This document shows, piece after piece, positions 44,401 to 50,647 of a stretch of 50,647 nt of DNA. Within the stretch, counting starts at the first letter, position 1. Every line of letters starts with the position of its first letter. Position numbers and translations under genes: made by a program. Source of the DNA: GCA-002727735 sp036159515 (GTDB taxonomy: Bacteria > Bacteroidota > Bacteroidia > Flavobacteriales_D > Parvicellaceae); the NCBI GenBank assembly GCA_036159515.1, contig JAYYEV010000041.1:1-50647 (forward strand). The letters are read 5' to 3'. The notes beneath the pieces were generated by a model. The model saw nothing but the letters and a program-made list of their open reading frames with translations. It searched no databases and had not been told where the DNA came from.

Positions 44401-44921
44401 TGAAAAATAACAGAAAAAAAGTATCCGATTCGTTAGCGGTGCAAACAAAAATGGTTCTTCCAAATGACACCAATCCTCTGAATACTCTATTTGGGGGAAG
44501 GTTATTAGAGTGGATGGATGAAATAGCTAGTATTTCTGCTCATAAACACTGTGGAAGAGTAGTAGTTACAGCATCCATCAATAATGTGTCTTTTGATCAG
44601 CCCATATTCGCTGGGGAAATAGTCTCTTTACAGGCAAAAGTGAGTAGAGCATTCAACTCGTCAATGGAAGTTTTTGTAGATGTTTTTGTAGAAAACCCCG
44701 ATGGCAGTCGAAAAAAATGTAATGAAGCCATATACAATTTTGTTGCCATAGATCAAAATAGAAACCCAATTAGTGTACCTCCAATAGTTCCAGAATCTCA
44801 AGAGGAAAAGAATAGATTTGATTCTGCTTTAAGAAGAAAACAGCTAAGTTTAGTTTTTGCAGGCAAACTAAAACCGGAAGATGCGAATGAACTGAAGTCC
44901 GTATTATTCCCCAATCAATAA
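44400..44921 (+). CDS. Acyl-CoA thioesterase, hotdog fold
   Basis: This 173-residue single-hotdog protein has VLPNDTNPLNTLFGGRLLEWMDEIASISAHKHC, the active-site helix of the YciA/BFIT acyl-CoA hydrolases with the conserved N, GG and D positions, followed by VVTASINNVSFDQPI and GEIVSLQAKV. It hydrolyses acyl-CoA to free acid and CoA; chain-length preference cannot be told from sequence. The C-terminal ~45 residues are charged and helical. The start overlaps the upstream stop (TAATG), and the next gene starts 2 bases after its stop. Confidence 0.88.
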   Translation: MKNNRKKVSDSLAVQTKMVLPNDTNPLNTLFGGRLLEWMDEIASISAHKHCGRVVVTASINNVSFDQPIFAGEIVSLQAKVSRAFNSSMEVFVDVFVENPDGSRKKCNEAIYNFVAIDQNRNPISVPPIVPESQEEKNRFDSALRRKQLSLVFAGKLKPEDANELKSVLFPNQ

Positions 44922-44923
44922 GT

Positions 44924-45532
44924 ATGGAAGCTAAAAACTGTATCGAAATATTTAATCGTGCCATTGACGATTATCATACATCTGATCACATAGATGCAAA
45001 GATTACAATCCCTTTCCAACAAGAAAGTTTTGAAGCGATACTTTACCGAAAATGTTGGATAGATACGGTACAATGGCATATGGAAGACCTTATAAGAAAT
45101 CCTAATATTGATTCGGATAAGGGAATGAATCTTAAGAGAAGAATAGATTTATCTAATCAGGAAAGAACAGACACTGTAGAAAATTTAGACGATTACTTCT
45201 ATAATGAATTTAAAGACAAAGGTCACGAAAATTCCTCATGGAATACAGAAAGTCCTGGTTGGGTGTTGGATAAACTCTCCATACTTTGCTTAAAAATTTT
45301 TCATATGAAAGAGCAAACGGAAAGAGAAGATGTTACTAAAGAACATATTGAAATTTGTCATCACAAATTAAACGTGCTTTTACAACAACAAAAAGATTTA
45401 AGCATTTCTTATCGTGAACTTTTGGAAGACTATAAAAGTGGTAAAAAGGTAATTAAACTATACCGTCAGATGAAAATGTACAATGATGAAAATCTGAATC
45501 CAGAATTGTATAAAAATACCTCTACCCATTGA
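44924..45532 (+). CDS. DUF4254 domain protein
   Basis: This 202-residue soluble helical protein is recognised as DUF4254 by ILYRKCWIDTVQWHMEDLIR, the LKRRIDLSNQERTDTVE stretch and WVLDKLSILCLKIFHM. The function is unknown. In Bacteroidota this family is regularly encoded next to a family 9 glycosyltransferase, as here, where its TGA overlaps the glycosyltransferase TTG by four bases. It is therefore probably a partner or accessory in lipopolysaccharide or glycan assembly. Confidence 0.85.
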   Translation: MEAKNCIEIFNRAIDDYHTSDHIDAKITIPFQQESFEAILYRKCWIDTVQWHMEDLIRNPNIDSDKGMNLKRRIDLSNQERTDTVENLDDYFYNEFKDKGHENSSWNTESPGWVLDKLSILCLKIFHMKEQTEREDVTKEHIEICHHKLNVLLQQQKDLSISYRELLEDYKSGKKVIKLYRQMKMYNDENLNPELYKNTSTH

Positions 45533-46512
45533 ATATTTTAATAATTCGTTTTTCATCTCTTGGTGATGTGATTTTAATAAGGCCAGTCCTTTTAGCATTA
45601 CACAAAAAATATCCAAATGTTAAAGTCACTATTCTATCCAATAAAAACTTCAAAACTTTATTTGATTTCGACAATAGAATCAGATTTTTCGGAGTTGATT
45701 TTAATAGCAAAGAAGGTAAAACTTTAAACTTAATCAATAAGGTAAGAAAATTAAATAAAGAAAGTAAATTCGATTTTATATATGACTTACATGATGTCAT
45801 CAGATCCAAGATTATTAGAAATTTATTTCACTCCAAAATTATTCGTGTTTTTGATAAGGGCAGAATCGAAAAAAAGGAACTTATTTTAGCTAGGGGAAAG
45901 ATTGAAAAACTAGATCACACAACGGTTCGTTATTTAAACTGTTTGAAACAAGATTTTCCCTTAGTACACTCCGAAGATCTTGCAGAGAAAATACTACCCA
46001 CAATTCAGCCTTTACAAAAAACCATTGGGATAGCCCCGTTTTCAAAACACCTAAGTAAAACCTGGCCATTGGAAAGATACAATGAAATAATATCATCATT
46101 TAAAGACTATAGCTTTATTATTTTTGCATTTGGAGATCAAGAACGAAATTTAGCTAAACAAAAAATTAAAACTGGAAAGTTAATTGAACAACACCTAAAT
46201 TTTAATGAGCAACTTGATTTAATAAATAAGCTTCCTGCAATGATAACTATGGATAGTGCAAATATGCATTTGGCCAGCCTCTCAAATACGAAAGTGATAT
46301 CCATTTGGGGCTCAACTCACCCTAATATAGGATTTGGCCCACTAAACAATGAAGAATTTATCATAAAAGCATTTAATGATGAAGAGTTGAATAGGCCTCT
46401 ATCAGTCTATGGCAAAGTAAATAATCAAGATTTAAAGAAATCAAAAGAAAGACTCAAACTTATTACTACAGCCAAAGTCATTCAAACAGTCAAAAAAGCA
46501 CTAAAAAATTAA
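45529..46512 (+). CDS. Glycosyltransferase family 9 (heptosyltransferase-like)
   Basis: This 327-residue GT-B enzyme starts MNILIIRFSSLGDVILIRPVL, the standard GT9 N-terminus. It has GIAPFSKHLSKTWPLERY (nucleotide-sugar binding region), ITMDSANMHLASLSNTKVISIWGSTHP and a C-terminal helix. GT9 enzymes add heptose or related sugars to the lipid A core at the cytoplasmic face. TTG 45529 is the start, and the 4-base overlap with the DUF4254 gene confirms it. The last 4 bases overlap the end of the convergent purS gene. It is the last gene of the kynU operon. Confidence 0.9.
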   Translation: MNILIIRFSSLGDVILIRPVLLALHKKYPNVKVTILSNKNFKTLFDFDNRIRFFGVDFNSKEGKTLNLINKVRKLNKESKFDFIYDLHDVIRSKIIRNLFHSKIIRVFDKGRIEKKELILARGKIEKLDHTTVRYLNCLKQDFPLVHSEDLAEKILPTIQPLQKTIGIAPFSKHLSKTWPLERYNEIISSFKDYSFIIFAFGDQERNLAKQKIKTGKLIEQHLNFNEQLDLINKLPAMITMDSANMHLASLSNTKVISIWGSTHPNIGFGPLNNEEFIIKAFNDEELNRPLSVYGKVNNQDLKKSKERLKLITTAKVIQTVKKALKN

Positions 46513-46760
46513 GCTTTCTCTAAAGAAAAAGTAAAGCTTTCCATTATTTGATTACAAAGCAATTTATTACATGCTTGGTTTACTTGTTCTTTAGCAGCTT
46601 CAACATTTTCTGCTTCCACAAATAATGTAATATGCTTACCGATACGAACATTGCTTATTTCATTAAGTCCAAGATTACTCATGCTTTGAGTTACTGCCTT
46701 CCCCTGTGGGTCTAGAAGTGCTTCTAAAGGCATAACATCGATACTTGCTTTAAATTTCAT
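46509..46760 (-). CDS. purS: Phosphoribosylformylglycinamidine synthase subunit PurS
   Basis: This 83-residue protein matches the small PurS subunit: KASIDVMPLEALLDPQGKAV, SNLGLNEISNVRIGKHI and CNKLLCNQIMESF are characteristic. PurS bridges PurL and PurQ in the fourth step of purine synthesis. Its ATG overlaps the pssA TGA by four bases (ATGA), so it is translated with pssA. It ends 4 bases inside the convergent glycosyltransferase gene. purL and purQ are not in the window. Confidence 0.93.
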   Translation of the reverse strand: MKFKASIDVMPLEALLDPQGKAVTQSMSNLGLNEISNVRIGKHITLFVEAENVEAAKEQVNQACNKLLCNQIMESFTFSLEKA

Positions 46761-47464
46761 CTATTGTAGTTATTTAAAATTGAAAATATGAAATACAAAA
46801 GTAAAATTATAGGTAATACTACAAATGGTTTTCCTACTATTAATAAAAGTACTGTTGCTAAAAATGAGGAAAATAAGATGATATACCTCCATTTATTTGA
46901 CTTATAATCAGCTGATTTAAACTTAAAAGAGACGAACTTAATTTTACTTACCATGGTGAAACTTAACAGAATTGATCCTAAGGCATAATACATAGAGTAG
47001 TTCAATAGTAAAGCAGGATGATAAAGCAAATAGAGCGCAATTGAAATAATACAAAGAGCAAATGCAGGACTTGGTAGCCCAATAAAGTCATCGTTTTTTT
47101 CTTCTGAAATATTAAACTTTGCTAGCCGTATTGCAGCGTTTATAGGAACGATTCCAAAAATAATGAGAAGGTATATCTCGTTGAACTCTAAAATTGAATT
47201 AAATTCTTTTTTGACCATATTAAACACAATAATAGCAGGAGCAAAACCAAACGTAATGAGATCAGCAAATGAATCTAGTTGTGCACCTAAAGGCGAATCT
47301 ACTTTTAATAATCTAGCCATAAATCCATCAAGCAAATCAAAAAGGGCAGCAACCATAATTAGAAGTACAGATACTTTAATTTCATGCTGAAATGCAAAGT
47401 AAACCGAACACCAACCACTTAATAAGTTAAAAGAAGTAAATAGATTAGGAATGTGTTTTTTCAT
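46757..47464 (-). CDS. pssA: CDP-diacylglycerol-serine O-phosphatidyltransferase
   Basis: This 235-residue inner-membrane enzyme of the CDP-alcohol phosphatidyltransferase family has the motif D-x2-D-G-x2-A-R-x8-G-x3-D-x3-D complete, with D43, D46, G47, A50, R51, G60, D64 and D68. It starts KHIPNLFTSFNLLSGWCSVYFAF, typical of class II (membrane) PssA. It makes phosphatidylserine, the precursor of phosphatidylethanolamine. It is the first of two genes with purS. Confidence 0.93.
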   Translation of the reverse strand: MKKHIPNLFTSFNLLSGWCSVYFAFQHEIKVSVLLIMVAALFDLLDGFMARLLKVDSPLGAQLDSFADLITFGFAPAIIVFNMVKKEFNSILEFNEIYLLIIFGIVPINAAIRLAKFNISEEKNDDFIGLPSPAFALCIISIALYLLYHPALLLNYSMYYALGSILLSFTMVSKIKFVSFKFKSADYKSNKWRYIILFSSFLATVLLLIVGKPFVVLPIILLLYFIFSILNNYNR

Positions 47465-47560
47465 AATTATGTAAACTAAAATACGCTAAACATCGTTTTA
47501 CAGATTGGTTATTACTAAAAAATTATACATTACTTGTCAATTAATCTTTAATTTTAAATC

Positions 47561-48631
47561 ATGAAAAATCTATTGCTATGTGTAGGACTCATATCAGTTT
47601 TATCCTTCAAAGGACAAAATTTAAATGCCCCAAAATACAGCAATGAATTTTTAAATATAGGGATTGGTGCTCGAGCTTTAGCCATGTCAAACTCTGTTAT
47701 TACATCAACTGAAGATGTGATGGCTGGATACTGGAATCCCGCAGGATTAACTCAAATTAATCAAGATCTACAAATAGGTCTTATGCACGCAGAATATTTT
47801 GCTGGTATAGCTAAATATGACTACGGAAGCATATCCAAAAACATAGACGAGAATAGTGCAGCAAGTTTTTCTTTTATCCGTTTTGGGGTAGATAATATTC
47901 CTAACACTACCGAATTAATAGATGCTCAAGGTAACGTCAATTACGATAGAATTTCCTATTTCACAGCTGCAGACATGGCCTTTTTAATGAGTTATGGGAG
48001 AAAACTAAATGATCATTTTTCTATGGGAGGGACAGCTAAAATTATAAATAGAAAGGCGGGAGATTTTGCTAATGCTTGGGGGTTTGGATTTGATTTTGCT
48101 GCCAAATATCAATTAGACTCATGGAAATTTGCCATAATGGGTAAAGATATTACTTCCACTTTTAATGTATGGAATTACCACCTTGATGATGAAATGATAA
48201 ATACCTTTGTTTTAACAGGAAATGAGTTGCCTCAAAATGGGATTGAATTGACTTTACCTAGGATCATTTTAGGGGCTAGTAAATTAGTTACATTTCCAAA
48301 AAACATAAGTCTTTTAACCGAACTAAATATAGATTTAACTACGGACGGAAACAGAAATGTGTTGATATCGGCTAATCCTATTTCGGCTGACCCTCATATT
48401 GGTTTTGAACTCAATATTAAAGATTTAATTTTCCTGCGTTCTGGATTAGGAAATATCCAAACGTATACAGATAACACCAACAAAAGTGTATACACCATCC
48501 AACCAAATATTGGGTTAGGTCTAAAAATTAAAGGTGTCACCATTGAATATGCCTTAACCGATATTGGTGATGCATCCGTCGCATTGTATAGTAATATTTT
48601 TTCATTAAAAATTGACCTTAATCCAAATTAA
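47561..48631 (+). CDS. PorV/PorQ-family outer-membrane protein
   Basis: This 356-residue protein has a signal peptide (about residues 1-19) and the family start NEFLNIGIGARALAMSNSVI followed by AGYWNPAGL, then a FadL-like 14-strand barrel pattern. In T9SS, PorV binds cargo sorting domains and delivers them to the PorU sortase, and PorQ is a relative. This copy lacks the PDARAGGMGD-type start of true PorV, so it is better called a PorV/PorQ-family paralogue. The next gene, a C25 peptidase, follows with overlapping ends. Its promoter was not identified. Confidence 0.82.
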   Translation: MKNLLLCVGLISVLSFKGQNLNAPKYSNEFLNIGIGARALAMSNSVITSTEDVMAGYWNPAGLTQINQDLQIGLMHAEYFAGIAKYDYGSISKNIDENSAASFSFIRFGVDNIPNTTELIDAQGNVNYDRISYFTAADMAFLMSYGRKLNDHFSMGGTAKIINRKAGDFANAWGFGFDFAAKYQLDSWKFAIMGKDITSTFNVWNYHLDDEMINTFVLTGNELPQNGIELTLPRIILGASKLVTFPKNISLLTELNIDLTTDGNRNVLISANPISADPHIGFELNIKDLIFLRSGLGNIQTYTDNTNKSVYTIQPNIGLGLKIKGVTIEYALTDIGDASVALYSNIFSLKIDLNPN

Positions 48632-50647
48632 AATACGAGATTTTAAAACCTTATTTCTCTGTGTCATTTTTGCAATTGCAAGCTTAGTTTACAATGCACA
48701 ACAATATGGAAATGAGTGGATTAACTATGGACAACAATATCTCTATTTCCCTGTTGTTAAAACAGGCATTCATCAAATTAACTTCTCAACTCTAAACACC
48801 AGTTTGAACTCTGTTGGTGTTAATTTAAGTCAAATTAACCATGATCAATTTCAAATTTTTGGAAAAGAAAAGGAACTCTCTTTAAAAATCCATGACCAAA
48901 ACAATAATGGAGTCATCGATTCAAGCGATTATATTGAATTTTATGCTACAAAAAATGACGGATGGATTGATCATTTAGCTTATGATACTGTCACCAACAT
49001 GCCAGATGAATATTACAGCTTATTTAATGATACTATTCATTATTACTTGACATGGAATAATAATTTCAATAATAAAAGGACTATAGATGAGTCTGACATA
49101 AATTATAGCACCTTTAATACAAATAATTTCTGTTGGAAAAACAACGTAGTTAAATTCAATTCACAATATGTATTAGGAAGACAACAGAGCGGATTGTCTA
49201 GTCCTAAATATGAATTAGGTGAAGGTTGGGCTGGACCCAGACATCAAAAAAATGGTTCTTACACGGAAAATATTCCTTCTACCAATTACCAAAATGCTGG
49301 TCCCAATGCGTTTGGTAAAATCAACATAGTATCCGCAAACTCATCTTCAGCTAATCTCAGTAATGAAAATCATAATACTCAAGTATATGTAAATAACGTT
49401 CTTTTTCATGATACTTCATACTTTGGCTATGCAAGTCTACACCTTGACTTTGAAATTCCAAGTAATCAAATTAGCAATACTACAGCTGTAAAACATGCTA
49501 TTTCAAGCATAGGACAGGGTACGGATTACCAACACGTATCTTCAATTTCTTTATGGTATCCTCATAATTTCAATTTTTCAAGTTATGATGAAATCCTATT
49601 TGGTTTAAGTCATATTGCGGGTCAAAAACAAAGAATCACCATAACCAACATGATAAATGGTTCTTCAAATCCCAGAATGTATTTTTTGGATGATATAAAC
49701 CGAACCATTCCCATAATAACCAACGGTAATAATTGGGAAGCTGTTATTCCGCCCCCATCTTCTGATAGCACTGTAATTTTTTTGTTTGACTCTTCTGATG
49801 TAGAAATAATAAATAGCCTCTACCCCATCAATCAAAGTGGTTATTTTACGGATTATCAATCACTCCAAATCGATAGCGCATACTTAGTTGTGACCCACAG
49901 AAACTTACTAAGTTCAGCTAGAGCTTATGCCACCTATCGTGCTGCCGATTATGATACGTTAGTAATTGATATAGATGAACTATATCATCAATTTGGTGGA
50001 GGTGTATTTAAAAATTCAATATCTCTAAAACGCTTTATAAAACTCACTATGGATCAATGGCCAAAATGGCCATCCCATTTATTTTTGATTGGAAAATCAG
50101 TTAAGCCTGCACCAGAGTCTTATGAGCCTGGTTCAAGGAAGGACTCGACATCGTATGCGTTAAATTTAGTCCCTACGTGGGGAATGCCTGGATCTGACAA
50201 TCATTATTCCACAGATATTTATTCGGGAAGTAGATATTATCTAATTCCAACAGGAAGATTAAGTGCCAGTTCTAACTTAGAAGTAACTAACTACTTACAA
50301 AAGATGATGGAACTTGAAGCTAATCAAGAACCAACTAGTTTATATTCCATTTCTACTAAGGAATGGCAAAAAAATGTACTGCATTTTGGTGGGGGGTCTG
50401 ATAGTTCCGAACAGGCATATATCAATAGTTGGTTAAATATATATAAGAATACCATTGAGGACACTCTCTATGGAGGTCATGTGTATACATTTAATAAAGA
50501 CCCATTCTCAAATGACATTAACAACAATGACTTTCAATTTGTACAATCTAAATTAGAGGAAGGAGTTTCTATTATCACCTTTTTTGGCCACTCTGGCTCC
50601 TCCATTGGATTTAGTCAAAACATTGACGCCCCTGAAAATTGGAATAA
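48612..50647 (+). CDS. C25-family cysteine peptidase (gingipain/PorU type), truncated by window edge
   Basis: An open frame runs from the end of the PorV-like gene off the right edge, about 678 codons. It starts with a signal peptide ending in SLVYNAQ. A beta-rich propeptide follows (QYLYFPVVKTGIHQINF, DYIEFYATKNDGW, YYSLFNDTIHYYLTW), then the catalytic domain (LYHQFGGGVF, HLFLIGKS, DNHYSTDIYSG, PTGRLSASSNLEV) up to ITFFGHSGSS, whose histidine (about H660) is the expected catalytic residue. The catalytic cysteine lies beyond the window. The start could be TTG 48612 or, by the position of the signal peptide, ATT 48627, which overlaps the upstream TAA. It may be the T9SS sortase PorU or, more likely from the propeptide style, a large secreted gingipain-like protease. 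Confidence 0.8.
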   Translation, partial: MTLIQIKIRDFKTLFLCVIFAIASLVYNAQQYGNEWINYGQQYLYFPVVKTGIHQINFSTLNTSLNSVGVNLSQINHDQFQIFGKEKELSLKIHDQNNNGVIDSSDYIEFYATKNDGWIDHLAYDTVTNMPDEYYSLFNDTIHYYLTWNNNFNNKRTIDESDINYSTFNTNNFCWKNNVVKFNSQYVLGRQQSGLSSPKYELGEGWAGPRHQKNGSYTENIPSTNYQNAGPNAFGKINIVSANSSSANLSNENHNTQVYVNNVLFHDTSYFGYASLHLDFEIPSNQISNTTAVKHAISSIGQGTDYQHVSSISLWYPHNFNFSSYDEILFGLSHIAGQKQRITITNMINGSSNPRMYFLDDINRTIPIITNGNNWEAVIPPPSSDSTVIFLFDSSDVEIINSLYPINQSGYFTDYQSLQIDSAYLVVTHRNLLSSARAYATYRAADYDTLVIDIDELYHQFGGGVFKNSISLKRFIKLTMDQWPKWPSHLFLIGKSVKPAPESYEPGSRKDSTSYALNLVPTWGMPGSDNHYSTDIYSGSRYYLIPTGRLSASSNLEVTNYLQKMMELEANQEPTSLYSISTKEWQKNVLHFGGGSDSSEQAYINSWLNIYKNTIEDTLYGGHVYTFNKDPFSNDINNNDFQFVQSKLEEGVSIITFFGHSGSSIGFSQNIDAPENWN

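Noticed and set aside
46509..46512. Four-base overlap of the convergent glycosyltransferase and purS ends as a regulatory device
   Set aside because: Short convergent overlaps are common in compact genomes and nothing else supports a regulatory role.
47561..48631. Calling the barrel true PorV
   Set aside because: Its N-terminal motif matches the broader PorV/PorQ family and lacks the typical PorV PDARAGGMGD-like start.
1..50647. tRNA, rRNA, CRISPR array, insertion sequence or prophage
   Set aside because: No cloverleaf-like segments, repeated spacers, transposase motifs or terminal inverted repeats were noticed on reading both strands; no computed RNA search was possible.

Overview
The window is a low-GC, gene-dense stretch of a Bacteroidota chromosome, most likely a marine-type member of the Flavobacteriales. 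The signs are four or more proteins with type IX secretion (T9SS) C-terminal sorting domains, a PorV/PorQ-family barrel next to a C25 (gingipain-type) peptidase, the gene order purH-mreB-mreC-mreD-mrdA-rodA, DUF2795 and DUF4254 proteins, an agmatine-based polyamine operon ending in a deoxyhypusine-synthase-like enzyme, -7 promoter boxes of the form TAnnTTTG, and no clear Shine-Dalgarno sequences. No rRNA, tRNA, CRISPR array, insertion sequence or prophage was seen. Apart from the T9SS cargo genes this looks like core genome.

Layout. 1-3818 (+): end of arginine decarboxylase, agmatinase, a DHS/homospermidine-synthase-like enzyme, then an SLC13 dicarboxylate transporter. 3825-6731 (-): two T9SS cargo proteins. 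6778-12111 (-): secA, a DUF2795 protein, a PduO-type cobalamin adenosyltransferase and dusB. 12163-13098 (+): a CPBP membrane protease. 13108-15781 (-): an ExbB / membrane protein / ExbD / ExbD operon. 15866-18384 (-): an envelope-type unknown, a UbiA-like membrane protein and ansA. 18495-21356 (+): gcvP. 21514-25315 (+): two T9SS cargo genes, each with its own terminator. 25384-26867 (-): an MlaE/MlaF-like ABC pair. 26944-27744 (+): a tiny lipoprotein, a nucleotidyltransferase and a small unknown. 27753-34807 (-): purH and the rod-shape operon. 34905-35450 (-): hemJ. 35552-37768 (+): a PpiD-like foldase. 37970-40812 (-): comM/yifB and hemL. 40873-46512 (+): a seven-gene overlapping operon (kynU, an overlooked 55-codon membrane peptide, kmo, an envelope protein, an acyl-CoA thioesterase, DUF4254, a family 9 glycosyltransferase). 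46509-47464 (-): purS and pssA. 47561 to the right edge (+): a PorV/PorQ-family protein and a truncated C25 peptidase.

How the genes work together. The left end makes polyamine from arginine: agmatine, then putrescine, then probably homospermidine. SecA delivers signal-peptide proteins to the periplasm, the PpiD-like foldase helps them fold, and T9SS exports those with C-terminal sorting domains. ExbB/ExbD would energise outer-membrane processes, and MlaE/MlaF would move lipid. MreBCD, PBP2 and RodA build the lateral wall. HemL and HemJ belong to haem synthesis, and KynU and KMO to tryptophan/kynurenine degradation.

No clearly new multi-gene system was found. The observations most worth checking are: genes whose natural N-terminus lies upstream of any ATG/GTG/TTG and coincides with ATT-AAA, suggesting AUU initiation; the 55-codon membrane peptide between kynU and kmo; a PorV-like/C25 peptidase pair; an ExbB with a long, purely acidic periplasmic segment; and a UbiA-like protein that lacks the first aspartate motif.
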